A stretch of DNA of 64,000 nucleotides from Rhabdophis nuchalis (Eukaryota; Chordata; Lepidosauria; Squamata; Natricidae). Position 1 is the first letter of the stretch. Every line of letters starts with the position of its first letter. Location: assembly GCA_039707465.1 (NCBI GenBank), contig CM077647.1:121934610-121998609 (forward strand), written 5' to 3'. Below the pieces are notes generated by a model. The model did not search any database. It saw only the letters and a program-made list of their open reading frames with translations, and was not told the DNA's origin. Positions 34,833-46,829 of this stretch are shown here, in pieces. The position numbers and the translations under genes are program-made.

Positions 34833-36831
34833 TAGGGAATGTTGTTTTACATTTTAGACAGGGAAGGGTAGCCAAGACTTAGAAAGTATATAAATGGTTT
34901 CCAACTGACACCAAAGCAAGGAATTATTTATATGTAGCTCATTCTGAACCACAATATAGCTTCACTATCCAAAGCCCATTTTTCAGTTCTCCACATGCAT
35001 TGTGAATACTATAAAGTTGATGTTCCATTCCGTTCTCTGCCAGAATACACTAATTAATCCTTCTGGAATTGATAGACACCTAGAAATTTTCCCAGGGTCT
35101 GACCATATTTTCAAATCTCTTGCTAGAGAAACCTCTAAAGACAGGGGGGAAAAAACCAAACAAGCAAACAAACCCCTTAGATGTTGAAATGCTGAGAATG
35201 CAAAAACCCAATCAATATTTTTAAATGACTGGGACTGGATAAGGATAGAGGCGTATAAATATTCATGATTCTTAAGGAGGAAGAGAAAGGGAGAGGGGAG
35301 AGTAAATTTTAGGGGCCAGAGTGTCTCAATTTCACAAGTGTGATGCCTACTGAAAACTCAAACACCAGATAAATTTATGAGTAATATTCAGTACTTCAGA
35401 TAGGATTTCAGGATCTATAACAAGCAAAACCAGAATAAAACATACTAATATCAAGAAGAAATACTAAAAATATGACGCATATGTATAACCAAACCAGATT
35501 TTCTTGGATGCAGAATCTATTTTAAGGAGAGAACTTTTATAGCACTGGTTAATGAAAACACGGCTACCTTAATCTTGAATTATCTGCATACTAGCTCATT
35601 ACAATTTAATCTATTGTGTACTGGTCAAATATGGGGCAGGAGGTAATAGGTTGACCTATTCCTTTGTGCAAAAATAGTTGGCCTAAATGAGAACAAAGCA
35701 GACCGACCACTTAGAATGGTTTCGATAAGGTCTAATACTTGATCTCCAGCTTTAAGAATTGCTATCTTCACAATGGAAAGAATGGGGGGGGGGGGGGATC
35801 ATGCCAAAGGGATAAAAAATATCTGAAACAATTCAAAAAGGAGAGGGCACAAAGTAAACTAACAAAACAAACTGATCCCATCCAAAGATACACCTCATCT
35901 CTAGAAACATTAAAATTTGATTCATTGATGGTATGGACTGATTGCACAGATGTTAGATAAGCATTCCAAACAGTCTAAGGGGTAGCTGTCTGATTGGGGT
36001 GAGGCCATTATCAAATGTAGGGGGGGGGGGGAAGCAGAAATCTGAAAAGAATCTGTTTAAGGGCTTTTTCAGATCAACACATTCATCCACCATCTTCTGT
36101 CTTACTCCTGTCTAGCTTCCCAGCACAGAAATCTGAATTTCTCCACAAAAATCAAGGTCCACACACCAGCAACTCTTTTTTCTTTTCTTTTTAAAGATAC
36201 CAGGTTAGATAAAACAAAATTGTAACCTGGCTATTTCCGGGATTCAAAAGTTTCTGCTGGTTCTCCCCCCACCCCCACCCCGCAGGCAATTTACATTTCA
36301 ATGGTTTTGAAAGGGAGGGATAAGGAGAGACAGAGAGGCAGAAGCATATTAATCAGCTCTTATCTACTTTTGAAAAGAGAGAATGACCATGAAAAAACCT
36401 ATTTTGAGATTGTAGATCAACAATGGATGTGGAGCCCACAAATCAGCTATGAATTGTGTTAATAAAAGAATTGGGGCAGACGTGGTATATATATGTATAT
36501 GCATATATTTGAGATAAATGGTATTTTAAAAAATCTAACATTAACATACATGATTGACAGAACCATGGCATCACTGGTACTGATCAGTGCCACTCAAAAC
36601 TCCTCTTTTCTTCTAAGAACTACATGATTCAAAAATGCATCTTAAACAATTTGTATTCATATTTTCAGGCAGAGGTTTTACATATGTATAACTAGTGGTT
36701 TTTAAACATTGCAATGCCCTTAAATTTTATATGATATTTAAAATATGATGCCAATTAATAATATAGTGTATGTTTTACTAAATCATTGCAATGTTGGAAC
36801 CTTTTAAAAAGGACTATTGGTGTTTAAAAAT

Positions 36832-36833
<2 letters not shown>
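34833..36833. other. ATXN7L3 intron 1, central part
   Basis: AT-rich intron with G-runs at 35786-35799 and 36020-36031 and no recognised element. Confidence 0.5.

Positions 36834-36893
<60 letters not shown>
36834..36893. repeat. (GT)n microsatellite
   Basis: About 29 uninterrupted GT units; a short (AT)n follows at 36925-36940. Confidence 0.95.
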
Positions 36894-36894
<1 letters not shown>

Positions 36895-39800
36895 GTTGAC
36901 ACTGAGAAATGTGAAAAATAATCCATATATATATATATATGAAAACACCATACAATCTAGATGGAGATGCAGAAATTGCCTTTAATATTATGGAGTTGTC
37001 ATCTGCAGTTGATAAGGCTAAAAGATGCAAATAAACCTGTCTCTGTATCTCTCTAACACACACCCTGTATTGTGAATTGTGATGGATTTGCTCAAGAGAA
37101 ATCTTAATCTTTAATAGAGCTATCTTATAAAGAATGGGTGGGCTTGCAAAGCTTGGTAGTAATTTCAAGGTATCTTTGGCATCTTATTGATGGACTGCTT
37201 TAGCACCAGATGCAGTCTTCATTAGCTTAACAAAGGCAAAACAAAAACTAGACATTATAGGATACCCCAGATTTAATGCTTCCCTGCAGCCAGCCATCTG
37301 GAATCACTCTCCCTTCATCCTGGACACTGTATCCATGCCTCAACTCAGCTGCCAAATAGGAAGTTGTCCATTTGGAACACTACACAACTACTTCTCTCAT
37401 CACCAAAACTACACAATGATGGCCAGTTTTACCATCTATTTGGGAAACTTGTAAAACTTGAAAATAGGGAAGAATTAATCAAGTTCTTATTTAAGTTGGC
37501 TATTTATTGTACAGCATCTCTCAAAGCCTAGCTTTCATTTCCAACTGTCCCCTATCCTGGACCTTGGTATATCACTTTTTAATCTCTCTTCTCTGATTCA
37601 CAGCTCTTCCTCAAAATATGCTTTACCTCCATCAACTCATTCCTTGGTTCCTGTGCCACGAAATCTTGCAATACTTAAGCTATCCCCTTTAAATTTGGTA
37701 TATGTTTTAAAAAAACTATCAGTGTCTCTCTTCAGTTGGTTTCATATTTTTTTTCAAGCCACAGACTCAATTTAGATCAACAGAAGCTGACATGTCCACC
37801 AGCTACTTAAATACCCTACAGGATTAATTTGGTGCCTGCCCTTCTCCTGCACAGATTTAGATCTTCTTCGGTGCAGAAACTGAATTGATGCTCAAATGTA
37901 CAGCCTTTATATTGGTTACACAGGATGCTGCACAAGCACGCTGCCTGGAACAAAACTGAGCCTCCCCAGATGGCTTTATTCTCAATCCAAGGTGGGATAC
38001 AAGCCAGAGTTACTCATCAGAAGAAAATGCGTTCCTACTCTACTCCGAGGAAATTTTATCTTTTCAACTATTACACCCCATATTCTAGAAAGAAATAACA
38101 CTTGAAATAAATGTTGGAGCTAAATCCTACTTTGAATTACAAAGGATTTGGAAAACAAAGATGAAGTAACTATAGGAGGAACATTTTCAGTGCTGTGGTA
38201 GAAGTCTAAAAACAAAACCAGATAATAATGCTGAATAATGCAGAAGAGAAACCAAATAAAAGGAACTGATGATCTTAAATTTTCTGGACTATAATTTCTT
38301 GACTATGTTGGCTGCTGGAATCAAGTCAGAAAACAATTCATTCATAGCTTTTATGGGCCTTCCATAATGCCTTGTCTGATCTCCAAGCAACTCCTCCCTT
38401 AATCCAATTCAGCCTTCCTCCATTGCACCCATCAATTTCCCGATCTTTCTGAACATCTACTATCAGGTCTTCCTAATTTTATTAATTCATCTTCTTCAAC
38501 TGAATCTTCTACATTCTACCATTATTTTCCTTTAATTAAGCAAAAAAGAAGAGGTAAAAAGAATACATGTACATGAATTTGAGAGTCCCTGTAAGATAAG
38601 TTAAAGTACTGTATTTGAAATGATGGAGATTCCAGGTCCTAGTTTAAGCTTGGAAAACAGTTGGATAATTGGATCAGTGATCATTTTCAGCTGAACTTGG
38701 GAAGTATAAAAAAGCTTATCCCTCCCCCCCCCTTGCCAATGACTTTCACAAAACAATCAAATACATCTGTTTATTTTGACTATCTTATACTTTTCTTCAC
38801 AAATGGGTTAGGGTTATTAAGATTTCTGTGAATTTAGATATCTTCACTATAATCATAACAATGATATTGCACCAATTACAACCACGGTGAGTAAAAAAAT
38901 ATATTTAAGATTATATTTTAATTTTGTTGGGGAGCAAAAAGAGAGCAATCTACATAGGGCTGGGATTTCATATTTGTAAATAACATTTTTTACATGTTTC
39001 AAAAAAAGGATAACCTTATTTGATTACAGTTGTCTATATGAGGCCCATGATTGAAAGCAAATCACAAATAACATATTTCCACCCCAATTACTCAAACTAA
39101 TGCAGCTAAAGTACAACTGTAGTGTATCTAGAAAGTGCCCCTTTGAGAAAGGTGATTTTCACCCATGCTCTTATCATGCTCATTTTTTTTAATCCCACTT
39201 ATCCTGCCTTCGCACACATCCTTCGGGAAATATTTCACTTGGTAAAGGGAGTTGCCAGTCACATTTTGCCCTCATCCAGACCTAGTTGGCTACTCTCCCC
39301 ACCTCCCCTAGATTAGCAACTGCATTATCAGAAGATTGAAGGATTACTCAAATTAGCATCTGGTTTACCCCAACAGTTGAGTATTTGCTTTGGAAACTTT
39401 CAAATGTATATTCCCAACATTCCACATTCCGAGAAAAACAGTCTAATAAGTTCAGTAAAGATTGGCATATTTGCTACATTTATGTTCAATTGCTCTTTTA
39501 GGAAAACCAGGGCAGGGCACATGTTCTTGCTTCTCTCATTTTATCTTGACCACAACCTAGAGAAGTAGACTAAACTATGTGTCTGAGCCAGGCCCAAGGT
39601 TATTTATGAAGCTTTGTAACTAGAGATTTCTCTCATATACTGACATCAAACTGGTATCTCTGCTAATTCTTGTTAAGCTCATCTGCCAAAAATTTACTCA
39701 ATCCTATACAAAAAAAAAAGTTGCTCTATTATATCAGATCAAAGGTCCCTTTAGCCCAGCTTTCATTGTCCAGCATAGTCCAGTGTCCCTGAAACATTGC

Positions 39801-40150
39801 AAGCAAGGGTAAATTCAATAGCTCTCCCTATTTCTTTCCTATATTCAGAAACGCAGTACTACTGATCATAGAGGCTTTATTGAACAATGCTGCTTAGTAG
39901 CTGCTCCTCCAAAAATGTAATTATCTTTTAATGAGATCTCTGAGCAAACCATTATTTTCCTCCCCAATCCCTTTGCTTCTTTAATTCGCGGCCGTGATTT
40001 TGCATCCCACATTTTGCATCTCACTTCGGTTTATCCACCCCATTTCTTATTTCACCCCACCTCTGCCTATTTGCATGCCCCTGATCCCTCCCATAGCAGC
40101 CCCTGCCCCTATTTTGCCTTCCCCAAATTATTGCCTTCCCCCACCTCATT
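36894..40150. other. ATXN7L3 intron 1, promoter-proximal part
   Basis: No gene or family-assignable repeat recognised; short frames only. Confidence 0.5.
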
Positions 40151-40157
40151 TACTTAC

Positions 40158-40600
40158 CTCCACACACGGGGCAGAAAAAGAAAGAGAAGTCTCACAACCG
40201 ATCACCTTCCCGTTGATGGTCCGTGGCTGCTCCCCAGGCGGCCTGCCGAGCCCCAGGCGAAGCAGCCATGCCCCCTCCTCACCGGGCCCCAGCTCAACGC
40301 AAGGTCCCTGGCAGGAGAAAGAAAAGACGGACGGATGGATAGGTCAGTCCGGCCTAGCTCATCCACCTCCTTTTCTTTTACAGCGGTTCCAACACTGGCG
40401 GTAGCAATAGGAAGGAAAAGGAAGGGGAGGGGGGAGACACCTTTTGCAATAGACACTCAACCGAACTTGCTGGTAACGGGGCGGGCACTGGAGGAGGGCA
40501 CAAAAAAAAAAGAAGTGGGTAGAAGGGCACCTAATGGAGTAGCTCTTAGGAGGAGGGGAAGGAAGCGACCAATCGACGTGGTTTCTGTCTCTTCTCCTCC
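40158..40600 (-). promoter_or_regulatory. ATXN7L3: ATXN7L3 CpG-island promoter and probable noncoding exon 1
   Basis: GC- and CpG-rich sequence at about 40.16-40.75 kb stands out from AT-rich flanks. On the minus strand it ends in a consensus donor GGAG|GTAAGTA (exon end 40158), which would splice to the acceptor before 31794. A CCAAT box (plus strand, about 40569) and runs of CG dinucleotides are present. No coding frame joins exon 2, so this would be 5' UTR. The transcription start is not determined. Confidence 0.6.
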
Positions 40601-40759
40601 CAGTCTCACTGCCATTCAAGCTTGTTCGCGAGGAGTCGCTGTTTACTGTACATTGTTACATTTAATGTAGAATGTCAGAATTTTCCGCGGCTATGGGGAA
40701 CGGAAGGCTGGAGTTGGGGAAAGGGACAAAAAAACCGCCGCGTGTATACAATTCAAACT

Positions 40760-41556
40760 CAAAGCTGGCGGATATACCTAGTCGTGCTCGCGTCCTTGTG
40801 CTGATGAAGTCGCTCCTAAAACCCTCGCTCCTGAGCCCTAGACTCTAACTTTGAAAAACCAAATACAGAACATGCCACTGAGTCAGGGCGAAGGAGTTGC
40901 CTACAGTCCAACATTCCGGCCAGTTCTTTCCCAGGTATTCAGGTCTGGAATCCATGTAGTTTAAACATAATGTCTTTTGAATAACTCCAGCAGCCTCTTC
41001 GATCCTATGCGGCGCAGAATTCTCAGACTTGTGGAATTTTTCCACACTTCTGGAAAGGACCGGGAACAAAACACACCCAAAGAGATTTGAACTCTCACTG
41101 TTTTTCCCACCACGAAAATTAAGCACTGCTTGTCCTCTCAAAATCTGTTTGCAGAGCTCAGTTTGCACCCCAAGATCCATTGATTCAATTATAGTACATA
41201 TTCAGATTTGAAAAATGCAGGTCCCGAGTTAAACTTGGGGGGGGGGGGGGAGTCACATGATATATGTGATTTCAACAGATCTATCTGATTTCAGGCATCA
41301 GATCACTTCTTGAAGAATTCTTTGTTAAAAGGAAAAAAGTTTGAGATGCTATCTTAAGGTATGCTAAAATAGTTTAGTATATCAACATATGTAATCTTTA
41401 GTTATGAGCTGATGTTTTATTTCCCTTCCTCTGTTTTATTTCTAACTTCTATTTATTTAGACCAAACAATATAGAATTGAAGAATTTTAAAATACTTGTC
41501 ACATTCAAATTAGTTCTATTTCTTATATCTTTCATGTTTAAAAATGTCTTCCTGTT
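40760..41556. other. Sequence upstream of ATXN7L3
   Basis: No gene or repeat recognised apart from a G-run at 41238-41251. As I recall, UBTF is the next gene in human, but no UBTF exon is visible in this window. Confidence 0.45.
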
Positions 41557-41560
41557 CCTG

Positions 41561-42303
41561 TGTTAAAAGGAATGTCCTTCTGGGTTCGACTCCAAGTGGG
41601 GAAGAAGACACTGGAGACATGGAGGCTGCTTGGAAAGATGGTTTAATGGTGGACAGGACCACATGGCTGGAGTCCTGAACAGAAAAGGTGCTTACATGCT
41701 TCAATGTTGGTGGACAGGAAGAGAAGGGCTGAGCAAGGGGCTTGCAGGGCTTTTTATCAACTGTTTGGCCCCATCTATCTGTTTCTTGTTCCTGTGTAAG
41801 AACTGTACTCTGATTGGTTGCCAGGCTCCCATGGGCTGAGTCCAGGTTTGGTAAGGCCAGTCCTACCTTAATCCCATGACTCTGGAGCTGAAGAGGAGAA
41901 CTCTTTAACTACCCGACACGGAACTGGCTTTTAGTTGAACAAAGTTTTAATTTGGGGGTTTTAATTATGTTTTTAGCACAGGGTCGGGTTTAATTCTCTT
42001 TTAATGAGTTTTTGTATTTTATATATTTGTATTTTTGTATTTTTAATTTTCCTGTGCGCCGCCTCCCTTTGTGGGAGATGGGCGCGGGATATAAATTTGA
42101 AAAATAAATAAAAGTAAATAAATGTAAAGTGGACTAGCTCAGGCCTTAATAGCCCATTGACAAAGGGGGTGGGGGCAGGAGGCTGCAGGAAACAAAACAT
42201 GTTTCTTCATCTTCACATCTAGGGAAATATAATATTCTGCCTTTTCAATATTTCCTAGGGTATTTCATTTTTCTGGGAGAGAGATGGGTGATAACTTTCC
42301 ACA
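41561..42303 (-). repeat. 3' LTR of the minus-strand LTR element, interrupted
   Basis: Homologous to 50219-50749 over its whole length but split at about 41907-42123 by an L3-like LINE tail that replaces the TATA-containing stretch. Confidence 0.85.
41907..42123 (+). mobile_element. L3/CR1-like LINE 3' tail inserted in the LTR
   Basis: Contains GTTTTAGCACAGG..., the CCTGTGCGCCGCC box and a GGGATATAAATTTG tail, matching the 3' UTRs at 4560-4757 and 53800-53975. Absent from the partner LTR. Confidence 0.8.
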
Positions 42304-42989
42304 ATCCCAATCCATGTGTGGAGCGCACATGTTCTTGACAAAAGATTAAAATTGGTCAGATCAGGGAGACTTAAATTTTTTCTGATGGAAAGGCATTGAG
42401 AGAGACAGAAGGATTCCTTCAGTGACCCCCAGAGAGCTTTCAACCATGAAGGTCTAGCAGTCAGGGCACAAATTCAGGAAAGAAATTTACAGTGTCCAAT
42501 TTTCCATGCCAATTAATATCAGACATGACTTTCTGTGAGCTTCCAGACAGGTTTTAAGCAAGCAGAAATCTCAAAATTCTTCACAGCCATGGTTTTGCCT
42601 TTAACAGACTACAGGCTGCCCATTTCCAAGGGATGGTTCTTGAACCTGCCCTAGCTCTTTTTTTAGTGAGGCCAAATTGAGTTTAGCAAATGTGCAATCC
42701 AAGCCAATCCATATATTTTCTTTTAATTACACCCAATGAGCCCTGGGACTCCTACTCATGAGACCACCAGTGCCACATATCCTGCTTTACTGGGCAACAT
42801 CATTTGCGAATCGGTCAGGGTTTGGGTTTTGGAGATCCTTTCTGCTCTTCTTCAAGTGAGGGAATTGCCTGAGGGGAATTGACCCTCCCCCTAAGCAGAT
42901 ATCACTGCTTAGGCTTTCGTGGCAGGGCAAAATCATCCTAGAGAAGCTTTGTGTTGAGATAAATCAAGATAGTTTTAATCTAATTCTAA

Positions 42990-42993
42990 ATTG

Positions 42994-43043
<50 letters not shown>

Positions 43044-43046
43044 TGT
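42990..43046. repeat. (CT)n(GT)n compound microsatellite
   Basis: About 17 CT units followed by about 10 GT units within the LTR element. Confidence 0.95.
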
Positions 43047-44226
43047 ACACAATACAGAAAATAGACATTTTTGGACAAATTTCCCTCCCGCTAGACAGAC
43101 ATCTAAGGTGTACGGAACTTGCTGTGCTAGCCATTCTCAAATACAATTCTTACATTAATACAATTGAAACTGATTACAATATAAATGAGACAAGAAAGAA
43201 AACCTTACAATTAATTTCTGTGAAGGAAGCAAAGAAAGAAAACTTTACAATCAATTTCCACCCTCCCCCAGTCTTTACAGCTGTCTTCTAGGAATTGAAA
43301 AGAGTATTTTGGTCTTTACTTCTTCATCTCAGGATCACCTTTTTTTCTTTTTAATGTCTGCCAGATAGCATTATCTTGGCTTGCTGGTAAGAGCGGTCAA
43401 TCAAGCTTGATAGAGTCTGTCCCAGGCTTGGCTAAGTTTTTCCTGCAAGGTTTTATCAGGAGGCAATCACCAGCAGCAAGTCTGAGAGTTATGGTTTGAG
43501 CTAGCAGTCCTTTGTTTCTGAGGTAAAGAAGAGGAGAGGCCAAGTATACAGTTCTTTACAGACAGATCTTTAGTCTCATGTTGTGGAATTTTCCTCAATA
43601 CTGTCCAAGTGTGGAAATCCAAACATTATTTCAGAAGGCAGATTATATAAATTTCATGGAACATGACATTCCCACTGCCTCTATGATTGAAACACTTGCA
43701 GTAAAATGAGTACATTTCCAAAAGGGAAAACAACTTGTGTTGCAAACAAACAAAATATCAGAGGGTAGAGCACCTTGACTCATAAGCATTTAAAAATGCA
43801 CTCAGGCGTAAGAGAGGGAAGAACAGCTTAAAAAATAAAAATAAAACTAGCTATTAAAAAAAAGGGTACTTTGAGTCAACACTCCAAAATCTCGGATTCC
43901 ATTCAGATGGAAGCAAATTCTCATTCAGTATGTTAAAACATTTACGAATGTAAGCAAAATATCTCAAAATAATTTCTTTTGGTAGGTTTAATTAAGCATT
44001 TTAAACCTCAAAAATTTCTAGAAGAAAAAAAAATCAAAATTATCTTCAGAGCAGAAAAGGAAATGTAACTGCATAGCTTTTATATGCAGAAGAAAAAGAT
44101 CACAATGGTGAAAGGTAAAGGTGCAGGAGCAGGTCACTCATTTACCCCAAATTTTTCAGAGAGAAAACAAAATGGTCACAGTGAGCAGAAAAACCCACAG
44201 CCGCTTTTAATGACCTAAAACAGTGG

Positions 44227-45350
44227 TGGGCAAACTTATTAGTCAAGAGAGCCAAATATCAACAGTACCACGATTGAAATTTATTTTGAGCGCCAAAAGG
44301 AGTGGCCTGTTTTGTGGGAGTGGCTCAGCGGTCATGTGACCGGGTGGGCGTGGCCAACTTGGAAAATGTGGTGAAACTTACTTAATGACGGTCCTGCTTA
44401 GCAACCAAAATTCTTTCTTTTTCTTTCTTTCTTTCTCTCTCTCTACCACTTTTTCTTTCTATTTTTCTTTCTCTCTTTCTCTTTTTGTCTCTGTCTATCT
44501 CTCTCTTTATCTGTCTCTCTCTCCTTTCTCCACCAATCTGTCATTCTGTGTGTGTGTGTGTCTCTTTCTCTCCCTCTGTCTGATTCCCTCCCTCTCTCTG
44601 TGTGTCTCTCTGTTTGTCTCTTCCTCCATTCCCCTCCCTCTCTCTCTGTATGTCAGTCTCCCCCTCCCTCTCTCCCTCCCTTCCCCCCCCCAAGCAGTGG
44701 AAAGCCCGGCACGGGTTTTCACGCAGTGAGCGGGTGGGGGGAGAACCCAAGGCCGCGGCCATCCAAGCACCGCGGAGGCTGTCCGGGCGCCACATGCCCA
44801 CCTCCATCCCCAGTCGCACGCAGCGGCCAGCCCCGGAAAGCATGGCTCGGCGCTCTCTACAGGTGGCTGTTGCTGCTGCTGGCCCCGAGCCCTGCGACAG
44901 GCAGCTCCCGCCGTACGAGCGCATCGGGCAGGACAGCTGGCTACGTTTCCACCAGGTCCCTCTTTGGCCTCTCAGGTGCGGCTCTTCCTCTCTCCTCCCC
45001 CCCCCTGAAGGCAGCAGAGGGCCCGGCATGTCAGTTGGGGGGGCTCTGGCTGCCTCCCCCTGGAGCGAGCGAACAAGCGAATGGGCGGGGGTAGCGCCCG
45101 GTCTGTGGCTGTGCCGGAGCCGTCCGGGTGCGCGCGCTCGCCTCCCTGTGCGCGCGGCGCCCAGACAGCTCCGGCGCAGCCACAGCCCCGGGCATTCCCC
45201 CCGCCCGTTGGCTCGCTCGCTCGCTCCAGGGGGAGGCAGCCAGAACCCCCCCAACCGACATGCCGGGCCCTCCGCTGCCTCCAGGGGGGGGAAGGAGAGA
45301 GGAAGAGCTGCACCCGAGGGGCTCGCGAGCCGCGGTTTGCCGACCACTGA
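44227..45350. mobile_element. hAT element, second copy of the GC-rich CAGTGGT family (inverted relative to 17473-18766)
   Basis: Ends CAGTGGTGGGCAAAC and GTTTGCCGACCACTG. The flanks ACCTAAAA and ACCTAGAA form an 8-bp duplication with one mismatch. The same AG-rich section (here CT-rich) and GC-rich section are in reverse order. It lacks the 86-bp array. Long overlapping frames are compositional. Confidence 0.82.
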
Positions 45351-45584
45351 CCTAGAAGGGAGAAAAAAAGGGGGGGCAGATGCACAGAGGCATTCACAGG
45401 TATCACTGGGGGCATCTCACACATGCACTCATGGTTAAAATGAGCAGACATTCACATTTCTCCCCTTTCCTGCTTCCCTTCAAAGAATGACCCAGAAGGA
45501 AGAGGGGGGGGTATCAAGGCAATCGCAGGTCTCTGGATCACTAAACTTATTAATCCCTCAGGGCATTGGGGACACACACTCACA

Positions 45585-46040
45585 TTCATACTGTAATCAG
45601 ACCTTCATGCTTGCTCATGCCAACCAATATTATAAGTATTTCAGGGAGCTTTTTCACAAGCCACTGAGCTCCATTTTGTATTATTAGAGGATCTCACCCT
45701 CCCTTCAGGTTTGCATATGGTAACACACATACACACACACACAGAGATTTAAAAAATCTTGCAATTTACTGTTTCTTTATATGAAAGGGAATCAAAGTAC
45801 ATTCACACCAACTGTTACCATCAACATACTCACATTTGCACTGTAATCAGACTGCTTGTGTAAATTACTTTCACACACAAAAATTCTATTTCATTCTTTC
45901 TTCATGCACAGTAATCATTACAATTATTTCAGGGAGCTGTACTTAAGCCAGTGAGCTCCATTTTCTATTATTAAAGGATCTCAACTTTCCTCCAGGTCTG
46001 GAAATGATTACACACATACACATGCACACACATACCATGG
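45585..46040. repeat. Imperfect direct duplication inside the LTR element
   Basis: About 45585-45745 and about 45838-46035 share CTGTAATCAGAC, ATTTCAGGGAGCT, GAGCTCCATTTT, TATTATTA(A/G)AGGATCTCA and an ACACACATACACA end. Confidence 0.7.
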
Positions 46041-46524
46041 GACAACACCTTCAGACCTGGGGAAGTTTTGTCCCTTTAAATCTTCAATATTTATTCCCTT
46101 GGAGAGCATGTGGCTCATTCTCCAAGCAGTGGGAAAACTCAGAGAGCAGTTTAAATCCTAACTAGTCTTGGTCCCACAGGTCCAAGCCCAAGCTGATAAG
46201 CTTACTTATTTTGCCAGCTGGTCAAACATATCATAATCAATTCAATCCCATTCCATTCTACATGCTATCAGTATAGATGCACAGCTAAGAATTTTATCAG
46301 ACATTACATCAAATTAATCAAGCCCAATTACCTAGGTCTTCCATTCATAAAGGCTTTACCTCTTTATTACCTGCTAAATTTCTTACTTTTGCTCGAAGTT
46401 ACGCCCGTTGTTCTATCTCCTTAAGCACTAGATTGCTAATACCTGTCTCTGCCCTGTGGTGTTTCTAATTTGGATCTGCTGGCTAATTTTTAAAGACCCA
46501 AGTTCTTCTATATCCATCTTGACC

Positions 46525-46715
46525 TCCCAGCCCACGCTGGCATATTTTTAAAGGTCAAGATATATAGAGACAATGTATAGAGATGTTTGTCCACACATTG
46601 TTTGCATTCAGCCAGGGTTCTGGTTGGATCTCCCAGCACACGCTGGCATAATTTTAAAGATCCAGATTTATGGAGACTTTCATTAACACATCATTTGCAT
46701 CTGGGTGGGGCTCTT
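46525..46715. repeat. Second imperfect tandem duplication inside the LTR element
   Basis: TCTCCCAGC(C/A)CACGCTGGCATA-like blocks, TTTTAAAG and CATTTGCAT/CATTGTTTGCAT recur about 105 bp apart. Confidence 0.65.
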
Positions 46716-46829
46716 GAGCTTTACTTTTCTTTTTAAAGGCAACTATTATTGCTGCAACACCTTTTTTTAAGGTATCCCTGTGGACTCTTTCTGTACAGAA
46801 TGATTTCCAGAGCTTAGGGTATGAACTTA

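Noticed and set aside
39994..40670. Frames of 136 and 218 codons in the CpG island
   Set aside because: No family resemblance. They run through a promoter island opposite to ATXN7L3, and the open length fits the high GC content.
42304..42330. Polypurine tract beside the 3' LTR
   Set aside because: The minus-strand sequence next to the LTR (ATGGATTGGGAT) is only weakly purine-rich, so it is not called as a feature.
44385..45451. Long frames on both strands in the 44-45 kb region
   Set aside because: Same hAT family in inverse orientation; low-complexity Ser/Leu/Arg/Pro-rich translations without motifs.
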